DNA of 64,000 bases from Desulfovibrio legallii (GCF_004309735.1 NZ_SIXC01000001.1:168317-232316), one strand, 5' to 3'. Numbered from the stretch's first letter, positions 18,091 to 27,619 are shown. Numbers and translations: made by a program. The notes: generated from the letters alone by a model not told the origin.

Positions 18091-18927
18091 ATGTGCCCCG
18101 TCGTCCTGAAAAAACTGCTGGGCCGTAACCTCATGCTGACGCTGGGGCTCATTTTGGTGCTGGGCATGTCCCTGGCCGCCCTGCTGGCCCCCTGGCTGGC
18201 CCCTTACAATCCCGATGCCCTGCACCTGGACCATATTCTGGAGCCGCCTTCCGCCCTGTTCTGGCTGGGCACGGACCGGCTGGGGCGAGACGTTTTTTCC
18301 CGTCTGCTCTTCGGCGGGCGCATTTCCCTCTGGGTAGGCTTTGTGGCCGTGGGCATTTCGGTCAGCATCGGCACGGTGCTGGGTCTGGTGAGCGGTTATT
18401 TTCGCGGCTGGGTGGATGAGGTGGTCATGCGCGCCGTGGATATTATGCTCTGCTTCCCCTCCTTTTTTCTCATCCTGGCGGTCATTGCCTTTCTGGAACC
18501 AAGCCTTACCAATATAATGGTCGTTATCGGGCTCACCTCCTGGATGGGCGTCACCAGGCTGGTGCGGGCCGAGGCCCTCAGCCTGCGCCAAAGGGAGTTT
18601 GTGGATGCGGCCCGCCTGGCGGGTACGCCCGCCTGGCGCATATTGCTGCGGCATATCCTGCCCAACGCCTTGGCGCCCGTGCTCATCACGGCCACCCTGG
18701 GCGTGGCCGGGGCCATCCTGGTGGAATCCAGTCTGAGTTTTCTGGGCCTGGGCGTACAGCCGCCTACGGCCAGCTGGGGCAACATGCTCATGGACGGCAA
18801 ATCCGTCATCGAAACCGCGCCCTGGCTTTCCGTCTATCCCGGGCTGGCTATTTTGGTCACGGTACTGGGCTATAATCTTTTGGGCGAAAGCCTGCGCGAC
18901 CTTAGCGACCCGCGCCTGCGCCGCTGA
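18091..18927 (+). CDS. ABC transporter permease, DppC/OppC type
   Basis: 278 residues and six membrane helices. The DppC marks are LGTDRLGRDVFSRLLFGGR after helix 1 and the EAA loop DAARLAGTPAWRILLRHILP, then SFLGLGVQPPTASWG and the C-terminal SDPRLRR. It pairs with the upstream DppB-like protein, one base away and with GGAAGG before ATG 18091. The two form the channel of a peptide/metal-type importer whose ATPases and binding protein must be elsewhere. Confidence 0.9.
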   Translation: MCPVVLKKLLGRNLMLTLGLILVLGMSLAALLAPWLAPYNPDALHLDHILEPPSALFWLGTDRLGRDVFSRLLFGGRISLWVGFVAVGISVSIGTVLGLVSGYFRGWVDEVVMRAVDIMLCFPSFFLILAVIAFLEPSLTNIMVVIGLTSWMGVTRLVRAEALSLRQREFVDAARLAGTPAWRILLRHILPNALAPVLITATLGVAGAILVESSLSFLGLGVQPPTASWGNMLMDGKSVIETAPWLSVYPGLAILVTVLGYNLLGESLRDLSDPRLRR

Positions 18928-18946
18928 AGAGCCTGTTGGTATAAAA

Positions 18947-18965
18947 TTTAAAGTTATACTTTAAA
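18947..18965. promoter_or_regulatory. 8-3-8 palindrome upstream of recN, candidate operator
   Basis: TTTAAAGT-tat-ACTTTAAA is a perfect inverted repeat in an AT-rich pocket 22 bp before the recN start, where a promoter would be expected. recN is an SOS gene in many bacteria, so a LexA or other repressor site is plausible; the sequence is not the E. coli LexA box. Confidence 0.4.
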
Positions 18966-18987
18966 ATGTAAGCCCGCGGAACCTGCC

Positions 18988-20595
18988 ATGCTGGAATATC
19001 TGCGCATTCGCAACCTGGCCCTCATTGAGGACATGGAGCTGGAATTTGCCCCCGGCATGAACGTGCTGACTGGTGAAACCGGGGCCGGCAAGAGCTTTAT
19101 TCTTAAAGCCTTGGGTTTTCTGCTGGGCGACAGATTGGCGGCGGACATGGTGCGCCCAGGGGCCGAGCGCGCCCAGGTGGAAGCCCTGTTCAGTCAGCCG
19201 GAACAGGATCTGATCCTGCGCCGCGAACTTCTGGCCGAAAGCGGCCGCAGTCGGCTCTACATCAATGACAGTCTGCGCTCCCAGGAAAGCCTGCGTGACC
19301 TGCGCGACCGTCTGGTCAGCCACACCAGCCAGCACGCCCAGCAAAAACTTTTGCAGCCGGCCGTGCAGGCCCGCCTGTTGGAACACGGCCTTGCCGACCC
19401 CACCCTGCCCACCCAAAGGGACGCCCTTTTGGAAGACCTGCGCCGCTTGGCCGCGCAACGGGAAGCCCTGCGCCAAAAACAGGCCGGCCTGGCCGAGCGT
19501 CGCGAACTGCTGGAGATGCAGCAGCAGGAAATCGCCAAGGTGGCTCCGGAGCCCGGCGAGGAAGAGCGCCTGGAATCGCTGCGAGCCCAGGTCCGCCAGG
19601 CGGAACGGCGGCGTGAGGACCACGAACGGGCCCTTGCCCTGCTCCACGGCGACGAAGGGGAAGGTCTGCTGGACCAGCTTGTGCGGCTGGAAAAGTTGCT
19701 GGACCATCTAGCCGAAGGGGACGCAGGTTGTAAGGCCACGGCTGAAACCGCAGCGAGCCTGCGTGAACAATTGACGGAGCTGGCCCGACGTCTGCGACGC
19801 GGCCCCCTGGATGATGACCTGCCCGATCTGGATAAGGTGGAGGAACGCCTTTTTACCCTGGCTCAGCTCAAGCGCAAGTTGCACCGGACCTTGCCGGAAA
19901 TCCTTGCCTTGCAAGATGAGATAGGCCAGAACCTTTCCTTTCTGGATGTCTGTGCCCTGGATCTGCACCGTCTGGATACGGAGGAGGCCGCTCTGGCCGT
20001 ACGTCTGCACGGTGTGCTGGAGCGCCTGCGCCCCGCACGTCGCGCCGCCGCTGCAGCAACGGTGCGGCGGCTGGAAGAGGAGCTGCGCGGTCTGGGCTTT
20101 TCCGACCAGGTGCGCGTGCTGGCGGAATTTACGCCTCAGGAGGTCTGGCCCGGCCTTCATGATGAGCGCGGACGCATCCTCTGGGCCCCCAACCCCGGCC
20201 AACCGCCCCAGCCCCTGGACAAGATTGCCTCCGGCGGCGAACTTTCCCGGTTCTTGCTGGCGCTCGCCGGTGTGCGCGGCGAAGAGGCGGAAGGGGCCAC
20301 CTTTATTTTTGATGAAGTAGACGCGGGCGTGGGCGGGCTTACCCTCAACAAGCTGGCGGAAAAACTTTCTGCTCTGGCCGCCAGTCGGCAAATGCTGCTG
20401 ATCACCCACTGGCCGCAGCTGGCCGTCCGGGCCCGCAAGCATTTTCAGATCGTCAAAACCGTACGCGCAGGGGCCACCTTCACCCTCTGTGCGCCCCTGG
20501 ACCCGGCGGCCCGCCACGCGGAGCTGGCCCGCATGGCCGGCGGCGGCCCTCAGGGGGAAGCCCTGGCCCGCAGCCTGGAAGCTGCGGCGGGATAA
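18988..20595 (+). CDS. recN: DNA repair protein RecN
   Basis: 535 residues, an SMC-like ATPase for double-strand-break repair. The N-terminal Walker A is GETGAGKSF, and the signature and Walker B region near the C-terminus reads ASGGELSRFLLALA ... ATFIFDEVDAGVGG. A long heptad-rich middle (about 150-340) forms the coiled coil. The ending, with a HWPQLA-type D-loop/H-loop region, is typical. ATG 18988 follows the AT-rich palindrome directly. It is convergent with glmM. Confidence 0.94.
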   Translation: MLEYLRIRNLALIEDMELEFAPGMNVLTGETGAGKSFILKALGFLLGDRLAADMVRPGAERAQVEALFSQPEQDLILRRELLAESGRSRLYINDSLRSQESLRDLRDRLVSHTSQHAQQKLLQPAVQARLLEHGLADPTLPTQRDALLEDLRRLAAQREALRQKQAGLAERRELLEMQQQEIAKVAPEPGEEERLESLRAQVRQAERRREDHERALALLHGDEGEGLLDQLVRLEKLLDHLAEGDAGCKATAETAASLREQLTELARRLRRGPLDDDLPDLDKVEERLFTLAQLKRKLHRTLPEILALQDEIGQNLSFLDVCALDLHRLDTEEAALAVRLHGVLERLRPARRAAAAATVRRLEEELRGLGFSDQVRVLAEFTPQEVWPGLHDERGRILWAPNPGQPPQPLDKIASGGELSRFLLALAGVRGEEAEGATFIFDEVDAGVGGLTLNKLAEKLSALAASRQMLLITHWPQLAVRARKHFQIVKTVRAGATFTLCAPLDPAARHAELARMAGGGPQGEALARSLEAAAG

Positions 20596-20633
20596 GACAA
20601 CTTCACTCTGCGATGGCGCTGCATGTCGCAAAA

Positions 20634-20681
20634 ATGCGGTCCGCTGCAGACCCCTTCATGGAGACCTGCGGCGGACCGCAT
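20634..20681 (-). terminator. Terminator for the ftsH-glmM operon
   Basis: An 11-bp perfect stem (ATGCGGTCCGC and complement) extended by a CAG/CTG inner pair. Read on the minus strand it is followed by five T residues, which fits termination after glmM. It may also stop recN transcripts on the plus strand, but no T-run follows on that side. Confidence 0.8.
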
Positions 20682-20699
20682 CAAAATTGCGTGACGGCT

Positions 20700-22052
20700 T
20701 CAGCGCAGTTCGCGTTCCACCACTGCGGCCAGATCCTGAGCATACTGCCGGACCTTGTCGGGATGCTCACCCTCCACCATGACACGACAAAGCGCTTCTG
20801 TGCCGGAATAACGCAGCAGCACCCGTCCCCGCCCCGCCAAATCCTGTTCCACTTGGGCTACGGCCGCGCCGATGGCCGGACGTTCCTCAAAGGGCAGACG
20901 TTTTTCCACCCGCACGTTGATGAGGGTTTGGGGCAGGGGCGTGAGCAGCCCGGCCAGCTGGGAAAGGGGCTTTTCCTTCTCGCGCATGATGCGCAGGATC
21001 TGCAGGGCGGCCAGCAGGCCGTCGCCGGTAGTGCTGTAACGGTGGAAAATCAGATGGCCGGACTGTTCGCCGCCCAGCATGGCGCCCTCGCGGCGCATGG
21101 CCTCCATGACGTAGCGGTCGCCCACCTTGGTGCGCAACAAGGTGCCGCCGTGCTCGCGCATAAAGATTTCCAAAGCCATATTGCTCATGGCCGTGGCCAC
21201 CAGCAGGTTGCCCGGCAGTTCCCCCCTGGCCATCATGGCCTGGGCGCACATGGCCATAAGCTGATCGCCGTCCAGGATGGTTCCGTGCTCATCCACTACG
21301 ATGAGTCGGTCAGCGTCGCCGTCCAGGGCAAGGCCCACGTCGGCGCGTACCTCGCGCACCTTGGCCGCCACCAATTCCGGATGCAGAGAGCCGCAGTGCT
21401 CATTGATGTTGGTGCCGTTGGGATTGGTGCCCAGGCGAAAAACCTCGGCCCCCAGCTCTTCCAGGGCCAGGGGGGCCACTTTGTAGCTGGCGCCGTTGGC
21501 GCAGTCCACCACAATACGCAGGCCGGAGAGGGTCAGCTGGGGCGGAAAGCAGCTTTTGGTGTACACGATGTAGCGGCCGCCCGCATCTTCTATCTTGCTG
21601 GCCCGCCCTACTCCACGCGCATCGGGGTACGGCCAAGCGAAGTCGGGGGCAAGCACCATGCGGGCGATTTCGTCTTCGGTTTCATCGGGCAGTTTGTAGC
21701 CTTCTGCGTCAAAGAACTTGATGCCGTTGTCCTGAAAAGGATTGTGCGAAGCAGAAATGACCACGCCCAAATCTGCACGCATGCTGCGCGTAAGAAAGGA
21801 TATGGCCGGCGTGGGCAGAGGACCGGTCATGATCACATGCATGCCGGCGGCGCACAGCCCTGCCGTAAGCGCCGACTCAAACATATAGCCTGAAAGGCGC
21901 GTATCCTTGCCGATGACCACCTTGTGCTGATGCTCCCCACGACGGAAACGTACGCCGGCGGCCAGGCCCAGGCGCAAAGCCACGTCCACGGTCATGGGGG
22001 CCGTGTTGACCGTACCGCGCAGACCATCCGTGCCAAAAAGACGTTCAGCCAT
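20700..22052 (-). CDS. glmM: Phosphoglucosamine mutase
   Basis: 450 residues, converts glucosamine 6-phosphate to glucosamine 1-phosphate for UDP-GlcNAc. Visible motifs are LFGTDGLRG at the N-terminus, the phosphoserine loop [12 protein letters not shown] (about residue 102), Mg-binding DGDADR and the C-terminal [11 protein letters not shown]. It is the last gene of the minus-strand cluster, 21 bp after cdaR and before a strong terminator. In Firmicutes GlmM directly binds and inhibits CdaA; the same gene order here suggests the link may hold. Confidence 0.96.
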   Translation of the reverse strand: MAERLFGTDGLRGTVNTAPMTVDVALRLGLAAGVRFRRGEHQHKVVIGKDTRLSGYMFESALTAGLCAAGMHVIMTGPLPTPAISFLTRSMRADLGVVISASHNPFQDNGIKFFDAEGYKLPDETEDEIARMVLAPDFAWPYPDARGVGRASKIEDAGGRYIVYTKSCFPPQLTLSGLRIVVDCANGASYKVAPLALEELGAEVFRLGTNPNGTNINEHCGSLHPELVAAKVREVRADVGLALDGDADRLIVVDEHGTILDGDQLMAMCAQAMMARGELPGNLLVATAMSNMALEIFMREHGGTLLRTKVGDRYVMEAMRREGAMLGGEQSGHLIFHRYSTTGDGLLAALQILRIMREKEKPLSQLAGLLTPLPQTLINVRVEKRLPFEERPAIGAAVAQVEQDLAGRGRVLLRYSGTEALCRVMVEGEHPDKVRQYAQDLAAVVERELR

Positions 22053-22073
22053 ATTCTGCCTCTGGATTACTGT

Positions 22074-23024
22074 CTACTGTTTTTTCTTGTCGGCGGGATT
22101 GTTGCGGGTCACCGTTGCCGCTTCGGTGACAGGATTAAGCAGGGTCATACCTTCAGGCAGGCGGAAGCGCAGTTCCACATCCTTGCTTTTGCCCGGATCC
22201 AGATCAGGCGGCGTGACGCTGACCTCCAACTGTCCAAGATATTTGCTGCTTTTTGCCAGGGCTTCGGGCACTTCCACCATAACGGTCACTTCGTCGGGCG
22301 TGACGGTGTAAGCGCGACGGTTTTCTCCGGAAATTTCAATTCTGCAGCGGCGGCTCACCACTGTACGCCCGCTGGTAATGGTGTACTGCACCCGTACCGA
22401 GGAAGGATTGGCCGTGACCATGCCGGGCGTATCCAGAGGGATGGTCTGGTGCACGGTGGTGCCGGCAGCCTTGGGGTCCAGCATGATGGTCAGGGGCACA
22501 TTGGCAATATCTTCCACTACGGCTTCCGGCCCGCGCAGAACCACAGTGGCAGGGGTTACGCTCACGTTTTCCACTGTAAGGGCGCCGCCCTTGAGGGGCG
22601 AATCCACAATGGCCCGCACGGGTACGCTACGCTCCAGCAGGTTGTCCGCCTTGATGACAATGCGCGGGGGCTGCACGTCGATGAGCTCAAAGGCGCGGAA
22701 GCCCGGTCCCAGGTGTTCGGCTGTGAGGGGCACCACAGTCGTGCCTTTCTTGATGTTGGAGAGGTTTACGGCCTGGATGAGCTTGCGTTGGGTTACGGAG
22801 CGCAGCAGCGTTTCCGGCCCGCGCAGACGCACCGTGGCCTTGGTGATAAGGCCGTCGGTGATGACCAGATTGGCCGGGATACCGTAATAGTCCAGATTAA
22901 CGTCAAACTGGGCTTCCAGCCTGTCCCGCACGCTGACCATATACCACATGCCCACAGCAATAAGGACGGAAAGTAAAAATGAAAGCAAATGGGGCGGACG
23001 ACGGGAAGGGTCAGACGATTTCAT
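22074..23024 (-). CDS. cdaR: YbbR/CdaR domain protein, regulator of the diadenylate cyclase
   Basis: 316 residues. One N-terminal membrane helix (LLSFLLSVLIAVGMWYMVSV) anchors a periplasmic tail of about three beta-rich YbbR repeats (VRLRGPETLL, VVLRGPEAVV). In Gram-positive bacteria this protein modulates the CdaA cyclase. The start codon overlaps the end of cdaA by 14 bp, implying coupled translation. The C-terminus is Lys-rich. Confidence 0.9.
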   Translation of the reverse strand: MKSSDPSRRPPHLLSFLLSVLIAVGMWYMVSVRDRLEAQFDVNLDYYGIPANLVITDGLITKATVRLRGPETLLRSVTQRKLIQAVNLSNIKKGTTVVPLTAEHLGPGFRAFELIDVQPPRIVIKADNLLERSVPVRAIVDSPLKGGALTVENVSVTPATVVLRGPEAVVEDIANVPLTIMLDPKAAGTTVHQTIPLDTPGMVTANPSSVRVQYTITSGRTVVSRRCRIEISGENRRAYTVTPDEVTVMVEVPEALAKSSKYLGQLEVSVTPPDLDPGKSKDVELRFRLPEGMTLLNPVTEAATVTRNNPADKKKQ

Positions 23025-23748
23025 TGAGCACCTGCCTCAGGCGGGCCGCGTCCAGGGCGCGCACCAGCTCGCCCTTCATGGCCAAAGAAATTTCGCCCCG
23101 CTCTTCAGAAACCACAATGGCCACGGCGTCGCTTTCTCTGGTAATGCCCAGGGCCGCGCGGTGGCGTGTGCCAAAGCTCTGCCCTTTGGCCACGGCTAAG
23201 GGCAGAATGCAGGCGGCCGCTGTGATCCTCCCGTGGCTCAAAATGACCGCGCCGTCGTGCAGCGGAGCCTTGGGGTAAAAAATATTCATGAGCAGACGGC
23301 GGGAAAGCTGGGCGTCCACCCGCACGCCCTCGCGTTCAATCATGTCACCCAGGCGCATGCTGCGCTCCACCACAATCAGCGCGCCTACGCGCAGGCGCGC
23401 CATTTCCACGCAGGCGGCTACCACCTCTTCCACCGCGTCCTGCTGCAGGCCCCGTTTGCGGAACAGACGGCTGGCCCCCATTTCGCCCAATGCCTGGCGA
23501 ATGTCAGACTGAAAAATAACAACAATAAGGATAAACAGGGAACTAAAAATGTGCTGGAGCAGCCAAGTCAGGGTATAAAGACCCAGAATATTTGAAACAA
23601 AATAAAGGACCGTCAGCAGCCCAAGGCCCGTAAGTACAGCCAGAGCACGTGAGCTGCGCAGCATCTGAATGACCTGGTAGAGCAGCACGCTGACCACGGC
23701 AATGTCCATGGCATCGCGCCAGTCAAAGGCAATGTGCTCCAACCCCAT
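23011..23748 (-). CDS. cdaA: Diadenylate cyclase CdaA (c-di-AMP synthase)
   Basis: 245 residues: three N-terminal membrane helices, then the DAC domain. The catalytic motifs are DGA (165-167, in APLHDGAVIL) and RHR (195-197, in GTRHRAALG), which bind ATP and Mg. The protein makes c-di-AMP from two ATP. ATG 23748 is used because AAGGA lies six bases before it. Placed between folP and cdaR-glmM, it completes the cdaA-cdaR-glmM module known from Firmicutes. Confidence 0.95.
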   Translation of the reverse strand: MGLEHIAFDWRDAMDIAVVSVLLYQVIQMLRSSRALAVLTGLGLLTVLYFVSNILGLYTLTWLLQHIFSSLFILIVVIFQSDIRQALGEMGASRLFRKRGLQQDAVEEVVAACVEMARLRVGALIVVERSMRLGDMIEREGVRVDAQLSRRLLMNIFYPKAPLHDGAVILSHGRITAAACILPLAVAKGQSFGTRHRAALGITRESDAVAIVVSEERGEISLAMKGELVRALDAARLRQVLNEIV

Positions 23749-23854
23749 AAATGTTCCTTGCTGCAAAAGTACGGGGACCGAAAGTCCCGTGGCTTGCCAT
23801 ACGCGCTCTGCGGGCCCGTGTCCAGAGGCCTGGGACGCAGTGCGCCGGCCAGGG

Positions 23855-24733
23855 TCAGCGCTGGCCGGTCAGGACGGCCGCCACGGCCAGACTCTGCCGG
23901 GCTGCTTCCACCCGGTGCACCCGGTGCCAGAAGACGCCACGGATCCGCAGCAGGGCTGTGGCCGTATCTGTGGCCGTGCCGCGAGCCGCAGGCTGCAGCC
24001 CCAGCAGGCCGCCGAATACGGATTTCATGGAAAGCCCCATGAGCACGGGCCGCCCCAGCGTGAGCCAGTCTTCAGGGTGGGCCAGCAAGGTCAGGTTATG
24101 CTCCAGGGTTTTGCCAAAGCCGATGCCAGGGTCCAGCACGATTCTGTCTTCCGGCAGACCGGCGCGCACCAGGCGGTTCATTTCGCGCTCAAAAAAGGCT
24201 CTTACGTCGCGCCGCACATCGTCGTAACGCGGATCGCGCTGCATGGTGTCTGGTCGACCCTGGCTGTGCATGAGCACATAGCCGGGCTTGTACTGCACCA
24301 GCACGTCCAGCAGGGCCGGATCAAAGGCACAGGCAGAAATATCATTGATGATGGTCACACCTTGCGCGAGCACAGCGGCCGCAGTGGCGGCGTGGTAGGT
24401 ATCTACAGAAAGCACGGCGGCCGGGGCCTGACGGCGCAGGCCAGCCAGTACCGGCAACAGGCGGGCCAGCTCCGCCTGCGGGTCCAAGGCGGCCGCGCCG
24501 GGACGGGAGGATTCCGCGCCCAGGTCCAGGATGTCTGCCCCCTGGGCATGCAGGCGCAGCGCATGAGCCAGGCCGAGGGGCCCGTCCGGGTGGCTGCCGC
24601 CGTCATAGAACGAATCGGGCGTGAGGTTGACGATACCCATGACGCCAAAGGGGGCGGGCGTGGTCAGCGCCCTCCCCCCCAGAATATGCCAGGCCGAAGC
24701 CGTGGCGGCGGCAGCGCCGCTAGTGGTTGTCAT
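23855..24733 (-). CDS. folP: Dihydropteroate synthase
   Basis: 292 residues, condenses p-aminobenzoate with dihydropterin pyrophosphate, the sulfonamide target. Visible motifs are [15 protein letters not shown] (the pterin/pyrophosphate loop), [31 protein letters not shown] and [12 protein letters not shown] 24733 overlaps the end of ftsH by 14 bp, so translation is probably coupled. A second folate gene, folK, lies at 43.0-43.5 kb. Confidence 0.95.
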   Translation of the reverse strand: MTTTSGAAAATASAWHILGGRALTTPAPFGVMGIVNLTPDSFYDGGSHPDGPLGLAHALRLHAQGADILDLGAESSRPGAAALDPQAELARLLPVLAGLRRQAPAAVLSVDTYHAATAAAVLAQGVTIINDISACAFDPALLDVLVQYKPGYVLMHSQGRPDTMQRDPRYDDVRRDVRAFFEREMNRLVRAGLPEDRIVLDPGIGFGKTLEHNLTLLAHPEDWLTLGRPVLMGLSMKSVFGGLLGLQPAARGTATDTATALLRIRGVFWHRVHRVEAARQSLAVAAVLTGQR

Positions 24734-26729
24734 TATCCCGTGAATCCTTGGAATCGACCGGCCGCGCGGGAGCGTCGGAATCCGGCTCCAGCGTGAAGTC
24801 CGCATTTTTGTCGGACGGAGCAGCGGCGCCCGTGCCATCAGTGGGGTCGGTTGCGACGGGGGCGGCGCCAGAGTCGCCGCCCTGCCCTTCGGGCGCAGCC
24901 GGTTTGACGGGTTTGCCGTTGCTGTCCAAAGGGGGCAGATCCTTGTTTTCCAGCAGCAGGTCGAGGTCGCTGCCCGTGATGGTTTCGCGTTCCAGCAGGG
25001 CCGCAGCAATGCGGTGGAGCACCTCCACGTTGTCCTGCAGCAGTTTAAGGCAACGGCTATGGGCCTCTTCCACAATCCGCTTGACTTCAGAATCCACCAG
25101 GCGGGCGGTGTCTTCACTGAAATTTTTGTTCTGCACCCATTCCCGGCCGATAAAGACTTCTTCGCCTGTCTCGCCGATGGAGAGCGTGCCCACGGCCTCG
25201 CTCATGCCCCATTCGCAGACCATTTTGCGGGCCAGCCGGGTGACGCGCTCAATGTCATTGGAAGCGCCGGTGGTGATGTCGTCAAAAATAATTTCTTCGG
25301 CTACGCGACCGCCCAGCAGCACTACAAGATTGTTGCGCAAATAGGAGCGGGAATAGCCGTGGCGGTCTTCCTCCGGCAGCTGCATGGTCACGCCCAGAGC
25401 CCGCCCGCGCGGGATGATGGTGACCTTGTGCACCGGGTCAGATCCGGGCAGCAGGCGGGCGCACAGGGCGTGGCCGCCTTCATGGTAGGCGGTGATGCGC
25501 TTTTCTTCTTCAGAGAGGATCAGGCTGCGGCGCTCACGGCCCATGAGTACTTTGTCCTTGGCGTACTCAAAATCGCGCATGTCCAGACGGTCCTGATTGA
25601 GCTTGGCGGCCTGCAGGGCGGCCTCGTTGACCAGGTTTTCCAGATCAGCGCCGGAAAAGCCCGGCGTGCCCCTGGCCAGGACTTCCAGATCCACATCGCC
25701 GGCCAGCGGCGTGCGTTTGGTGTGCACTTCAAGGATACGGCGACGGCCGCGCAGGTCGGGGGTGGGCACCACCACCTGACGGTCAAAACGGCCAGGCCGC
25801 AGCAGGGCCGGGTCCAGCACGTCCGGGCGGTTGGTGGCGGCAATAAGGATGACGCCCTCGTTGCTTTCAAACCCATCCATTTCCACCAGCAGCTGGTTCA
25901 GAGTCTGTTCCCGCTCGTCGTGGCCGCCGCCCAGGCCCGCACCGCGTTGCCGGCCCACAGCGTCAATTTCATCAATAAAAATAAGACACGGAGCGTTTTT
26001 CTTGCCCTGAACAAAGAGGTCGCGCACGCGCGAAGCGCCTACGCCCACAAACATCTCCACAAAATCAGAACCGGAAATGGAAAAAAACGGCACGCCCGCC
26101 TCACCCGCTACGGCGCGGGCCAGCAGGGTTTTGCCCGTACCGGGAGGGCCCACCAGCAATACACCCTTGGGAATACGACCACCCAGCCGCGTGAATTTTT
26201 TGGGGTTGGAGAGAAACTCCACCACTTCCTGCAGTTCTTCCTTGGCCTCATCCACCCCCGCCACATCGGCAAAGGTGACGCGCGCGCCTTCTTGGTTGAG
26301 CATGCGGGCGCGTGAGCGGCCAAAACTCATGGCTTTGCCGCCGCCGCTCTGCATCTGACGCATAAAGAATATCCATACGCCCACCAGCAGCAGCATGGGG
26401 AACCAGGAAACCAGCAAGGTCATGTACCAGGGCTGTTCTTCCGGCGGCTCAGCCTTAACTTCAACTTTTTTCTCAATAAGGCGGTTGACCAGGCCCAGAT
26501 CCTGAGGCGCATAGGTCTGCACGGTCTTGCCGTCCGCAGTTCTGCCAGTGAGGGTGTGCCCTTGAATGGTTACGGACATAACCTGCCCGTTGTCCACCTG
26601 ACTGAGAAAGTCAGAGTACGGCACCCGCTGCATGACGCCTTGCGGTTGCTGGAACATATTGAAAAGCATGACCATAGCCAGGACGATAATCGCCCAGAGC
26701 ATCAGGTTGCGGCTTATCTGGTTCAACAT
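24720..26729 (-). CDS. ftsH: ATP-dependent zinc metalloprotease FtsH
   Basis: 669 residues. It has two membrane helices (near residues 8-25 and about 105-125), an AAA domain with GPPGTGKT (about 192) and a second-region [20 protein letters not shown], and the M41 protease site HEGGH (about 414). FtsH is a membrane hexamer that degrades misfolded or regulated membrane proteins. The C-terminal tail is Pro/Ala/Asp-rich. ATG 26729 has a CGGAGG ribosome-binding site. It is the first gene of the ftsH-folP-cdaA-cdaR-glmM cluster. Confidence 0.96.
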   Translation of the reverse strand: MLNQISRNLMLWAIIVLAMVMLFNMFQQPQGVMQRVPYSDFLSQVDNGQVMSVTIQGHTLTGRTADGKTVQTYAPQDLGLVNRLIEKKVEVKAEPPEEQPWYMTLLVSWFPMLLLVGVWIFFMRQMQSGGGKAMSFGRSRARMLNQEGARVTFADVAGVDEAKEELQEVVEFLSNPKKFTRLGGRIPKGVLLVGPPGTGKTLLARAVAGEAGVPFFSISGSDFVEMFVGVGASRVRDLFVQGKKNAPCLIFIDEIDAVGRQRGAGLGGGHDEREQTLNQLLVEMDGFESNEGVILIAATNRPDVLDPALLRPGRFDRQVVVPTPDLRGRRRILEVHTKRTPLAGDVDLEVLARGTPGFSGADLENLVNEAALQAAKLNQDRLDMRDFEYAKDKVLMGRERRSLILSEEEKRITAYHEGGHALCARLLPGSDPVHKVTIIPRGRALGVTMQLPEEDRHGYSRSYLRNNLVVLLGGRVAEEIIFDDITTGASNDIERVTRLARKMVCEWGMSEAVGTLSIGETGEEVFIGREWVQNKNFSEDTARLVDSEVKRIVEEAHSRCLKLLQDNVEVLHRIAAALLERETITGSDLDLLLENKDLPPLDSNGKPVKPAAPEGQGGDSGAAPVATDPTDGTGAAAPSDKNADFTLEPDSDAPARPVDSKDSRDNDNH

Positions 26730-26799
26730 TGCCTCCGTAACGTTTTCCGTACGCGGGGGCGCACGGCCAAGGCCGGACAAACGGCCCGCACCCATACCG

Positions 26800-26828
26800 G
26801 AATACTACCTGTTCGCGCTCGGTGTCAA
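26800..26828 (-). promoter_or_regulatory. Candidate sigma-70 promoter for ftsH
   Basis: On the minus strand a perfect -35 TTGACA (26828-26823) is followed by GTATTC at 17 bp (or TAGTAT at 15). It is about 70 bp upstream of the ftsH start. The rest of 26829-26991 shows only short palindromes. Confidence 0.55.
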
Positions 26829-26991
26829 ATATCTTTAAAGGGGAACAGCCCCCAAGGGGCGTTGCCTGGGCTTATATAAGTCCGCAACAGCGTTTGGCAA
26901 TGTGCCATCCTGCAAAAATCGGCCTGAGGCATCTTGGCCTCGGTACGCACTACCTCTACGACTGGGGCCACAGGCACAGTCTTTAATCCCC

Positions 26992-27020
26992 TTGCGCAGC
27001 AGCGTTTTTTTGCCTATGTT
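26992..27020 (+). promoter_or_regulatory. Candidate promoter of selC
   Basis: TTGCGC (26992-26997) and TATGTT (27015-27020) are 17 bp apart, and the first base of the tRNA lies 12 bp after the -10 box. Confidence 0.6.
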
Positions 27021-27031
27021 GCCTTCAGCGC

Positions 27032-27125
27032 GGAGGCGTTTCGTCACCGGTGTGGCGCCCGGTCTTCAAAACCGGTGGCAGGCTTTACGGTCTGCGGTAG
27101 GTTCGACCCCTATGCGCCTCCGCCA
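27032..27125 (+). tRNA. selC: tRNA-Sec (anticodon TCA)
   Basis: 94 nt including an encoded CCA. The acceptor arm pairs GGAGGCG with CGCCTCC, with discriminator G. The anticodon loop CTTCAAA has TCA at 27066-27068, reading UGA. The D arm and the long variable arm are enlarged, and the T arm ends GGTTCGACCCC. These are the marks of selenocysteine tRNA. The organism therefore almost certainly makes selenoproteins; selA, selB and selD are not in this window. Confidence 0.95.
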
Positions 27126-27167
27126 AGTTTGCTCAGTGCCGCCATTATCCAGGACGGTTTCAGCTAA

Positions 27168-27201
27168 CCCCTTTGAGGCCTTGCTGCAGAGGGGGCTTTT
27201 T
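27168..27201 (+). terminator. Terminator after selC
   Basis: An eight-pair stem CCCCTTTG/CAGAGGGG with one G-T pair, then GCTTTTT, 42 bp after the tRNA end. Confidence 0.7.
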
Positions 27202-27321
27202 ATATTGCCGCTCTTTGCAACGCTTTTCGCTGCACTGTCGGCCGTCACAAGCGCGACCGCTTCTCTTTGAGGTTGGGGGAAATCGGTCCGCAGCTCTGTC
27301 GGAAAAACTGCCCGTTGAAGG

Positions 27322-27394
27322 GGCTTGCCCCCGTCTTTGGTGTAGAGCCGTCTTTGGTGTAGAGCCGGCTTGCCCCCGTCTTTGGTGTAGAGCC
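27322..27394 (+). repeat. Short tandem repeat, three copies of CGTCTTTGGTGTAGAGC
   Basis: The 17-bp unit occurs at 27332-27348, 27349-27365 and 27377-27393. The first and third are also preceded by the same GGCTTGCCCC. The block lies between the selC terminator and the tRNA-Met terminator, in no gene. Confidence 0.85.
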
Positions 27395-27405
27395 CCTACA
27401 GGCAG

Positions 27406-27453
27406 CACAAAAAACAAAGAGCCCCAAGGCCTTTTAGACAACCTTGGGGCTCT
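27406..27453 (-). terminator. Terminator after tRNA-Met
   Basis: A perfect 12-bp stem (AGAGCCCCAAGG with its complement) followed on the minus strand by TTTGTTTTTTG, starting 12 bp after the tRNA 3' end. Confidence 0.92.
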
Positions 27454-27465
27454 TTGACAAATTTG

Positions 27466-27542
27466 TGGTAGCAAGGGAGGGATTTGAACCCCCGACACTG
27501 CGGGTATGAACCGCATGCTCTAACCAACTGAGCTACCTTGCC
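27466..27542 (-). tRNA. tRNA-Met (anticodon CAT, elongator type)
   Basis: 77 nt with encoded CCA. The anticodon loop TTCATAC gives CAT, the D arm reads GTAGCTCAGTTGGTTAGAGC and the T arm GGGGGTTCAAATCCCTC. The first pair is G-T, not the unpaired C-A of initiator tRNA, so it is an elongator; a lysidine-modified tRNA-Ile2 is the only serious alternative. Confidence 0.92.
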
Positions 27543-27573
27543 ATGTCAGCCGCTGTTCAACGGCGCGACGCAT

Positions 27574-27602
27574 TCAATACAAAATTTGCGTGCCGCTGGC
27601 AA
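27574..27602 (-). promoter_or_regulatory. Candidate promoter of tRNA-Met
   Basis: On the minus strand TTGCCA and TATTGA are 17 bp apart, with the tRNA beginning about 31 bp beyond the -10 box, in the 77-bp gap after uppP. Confidence 0.4.
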
Positions 27603-27619
27603 GAATTTTTTTACAGAAA

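Noticed and set aside
27322..27394. Tandem repeat as a possible CRISPR array
   Set aside because: Unit length, absence of spacers and lack of cas genes rule it out.
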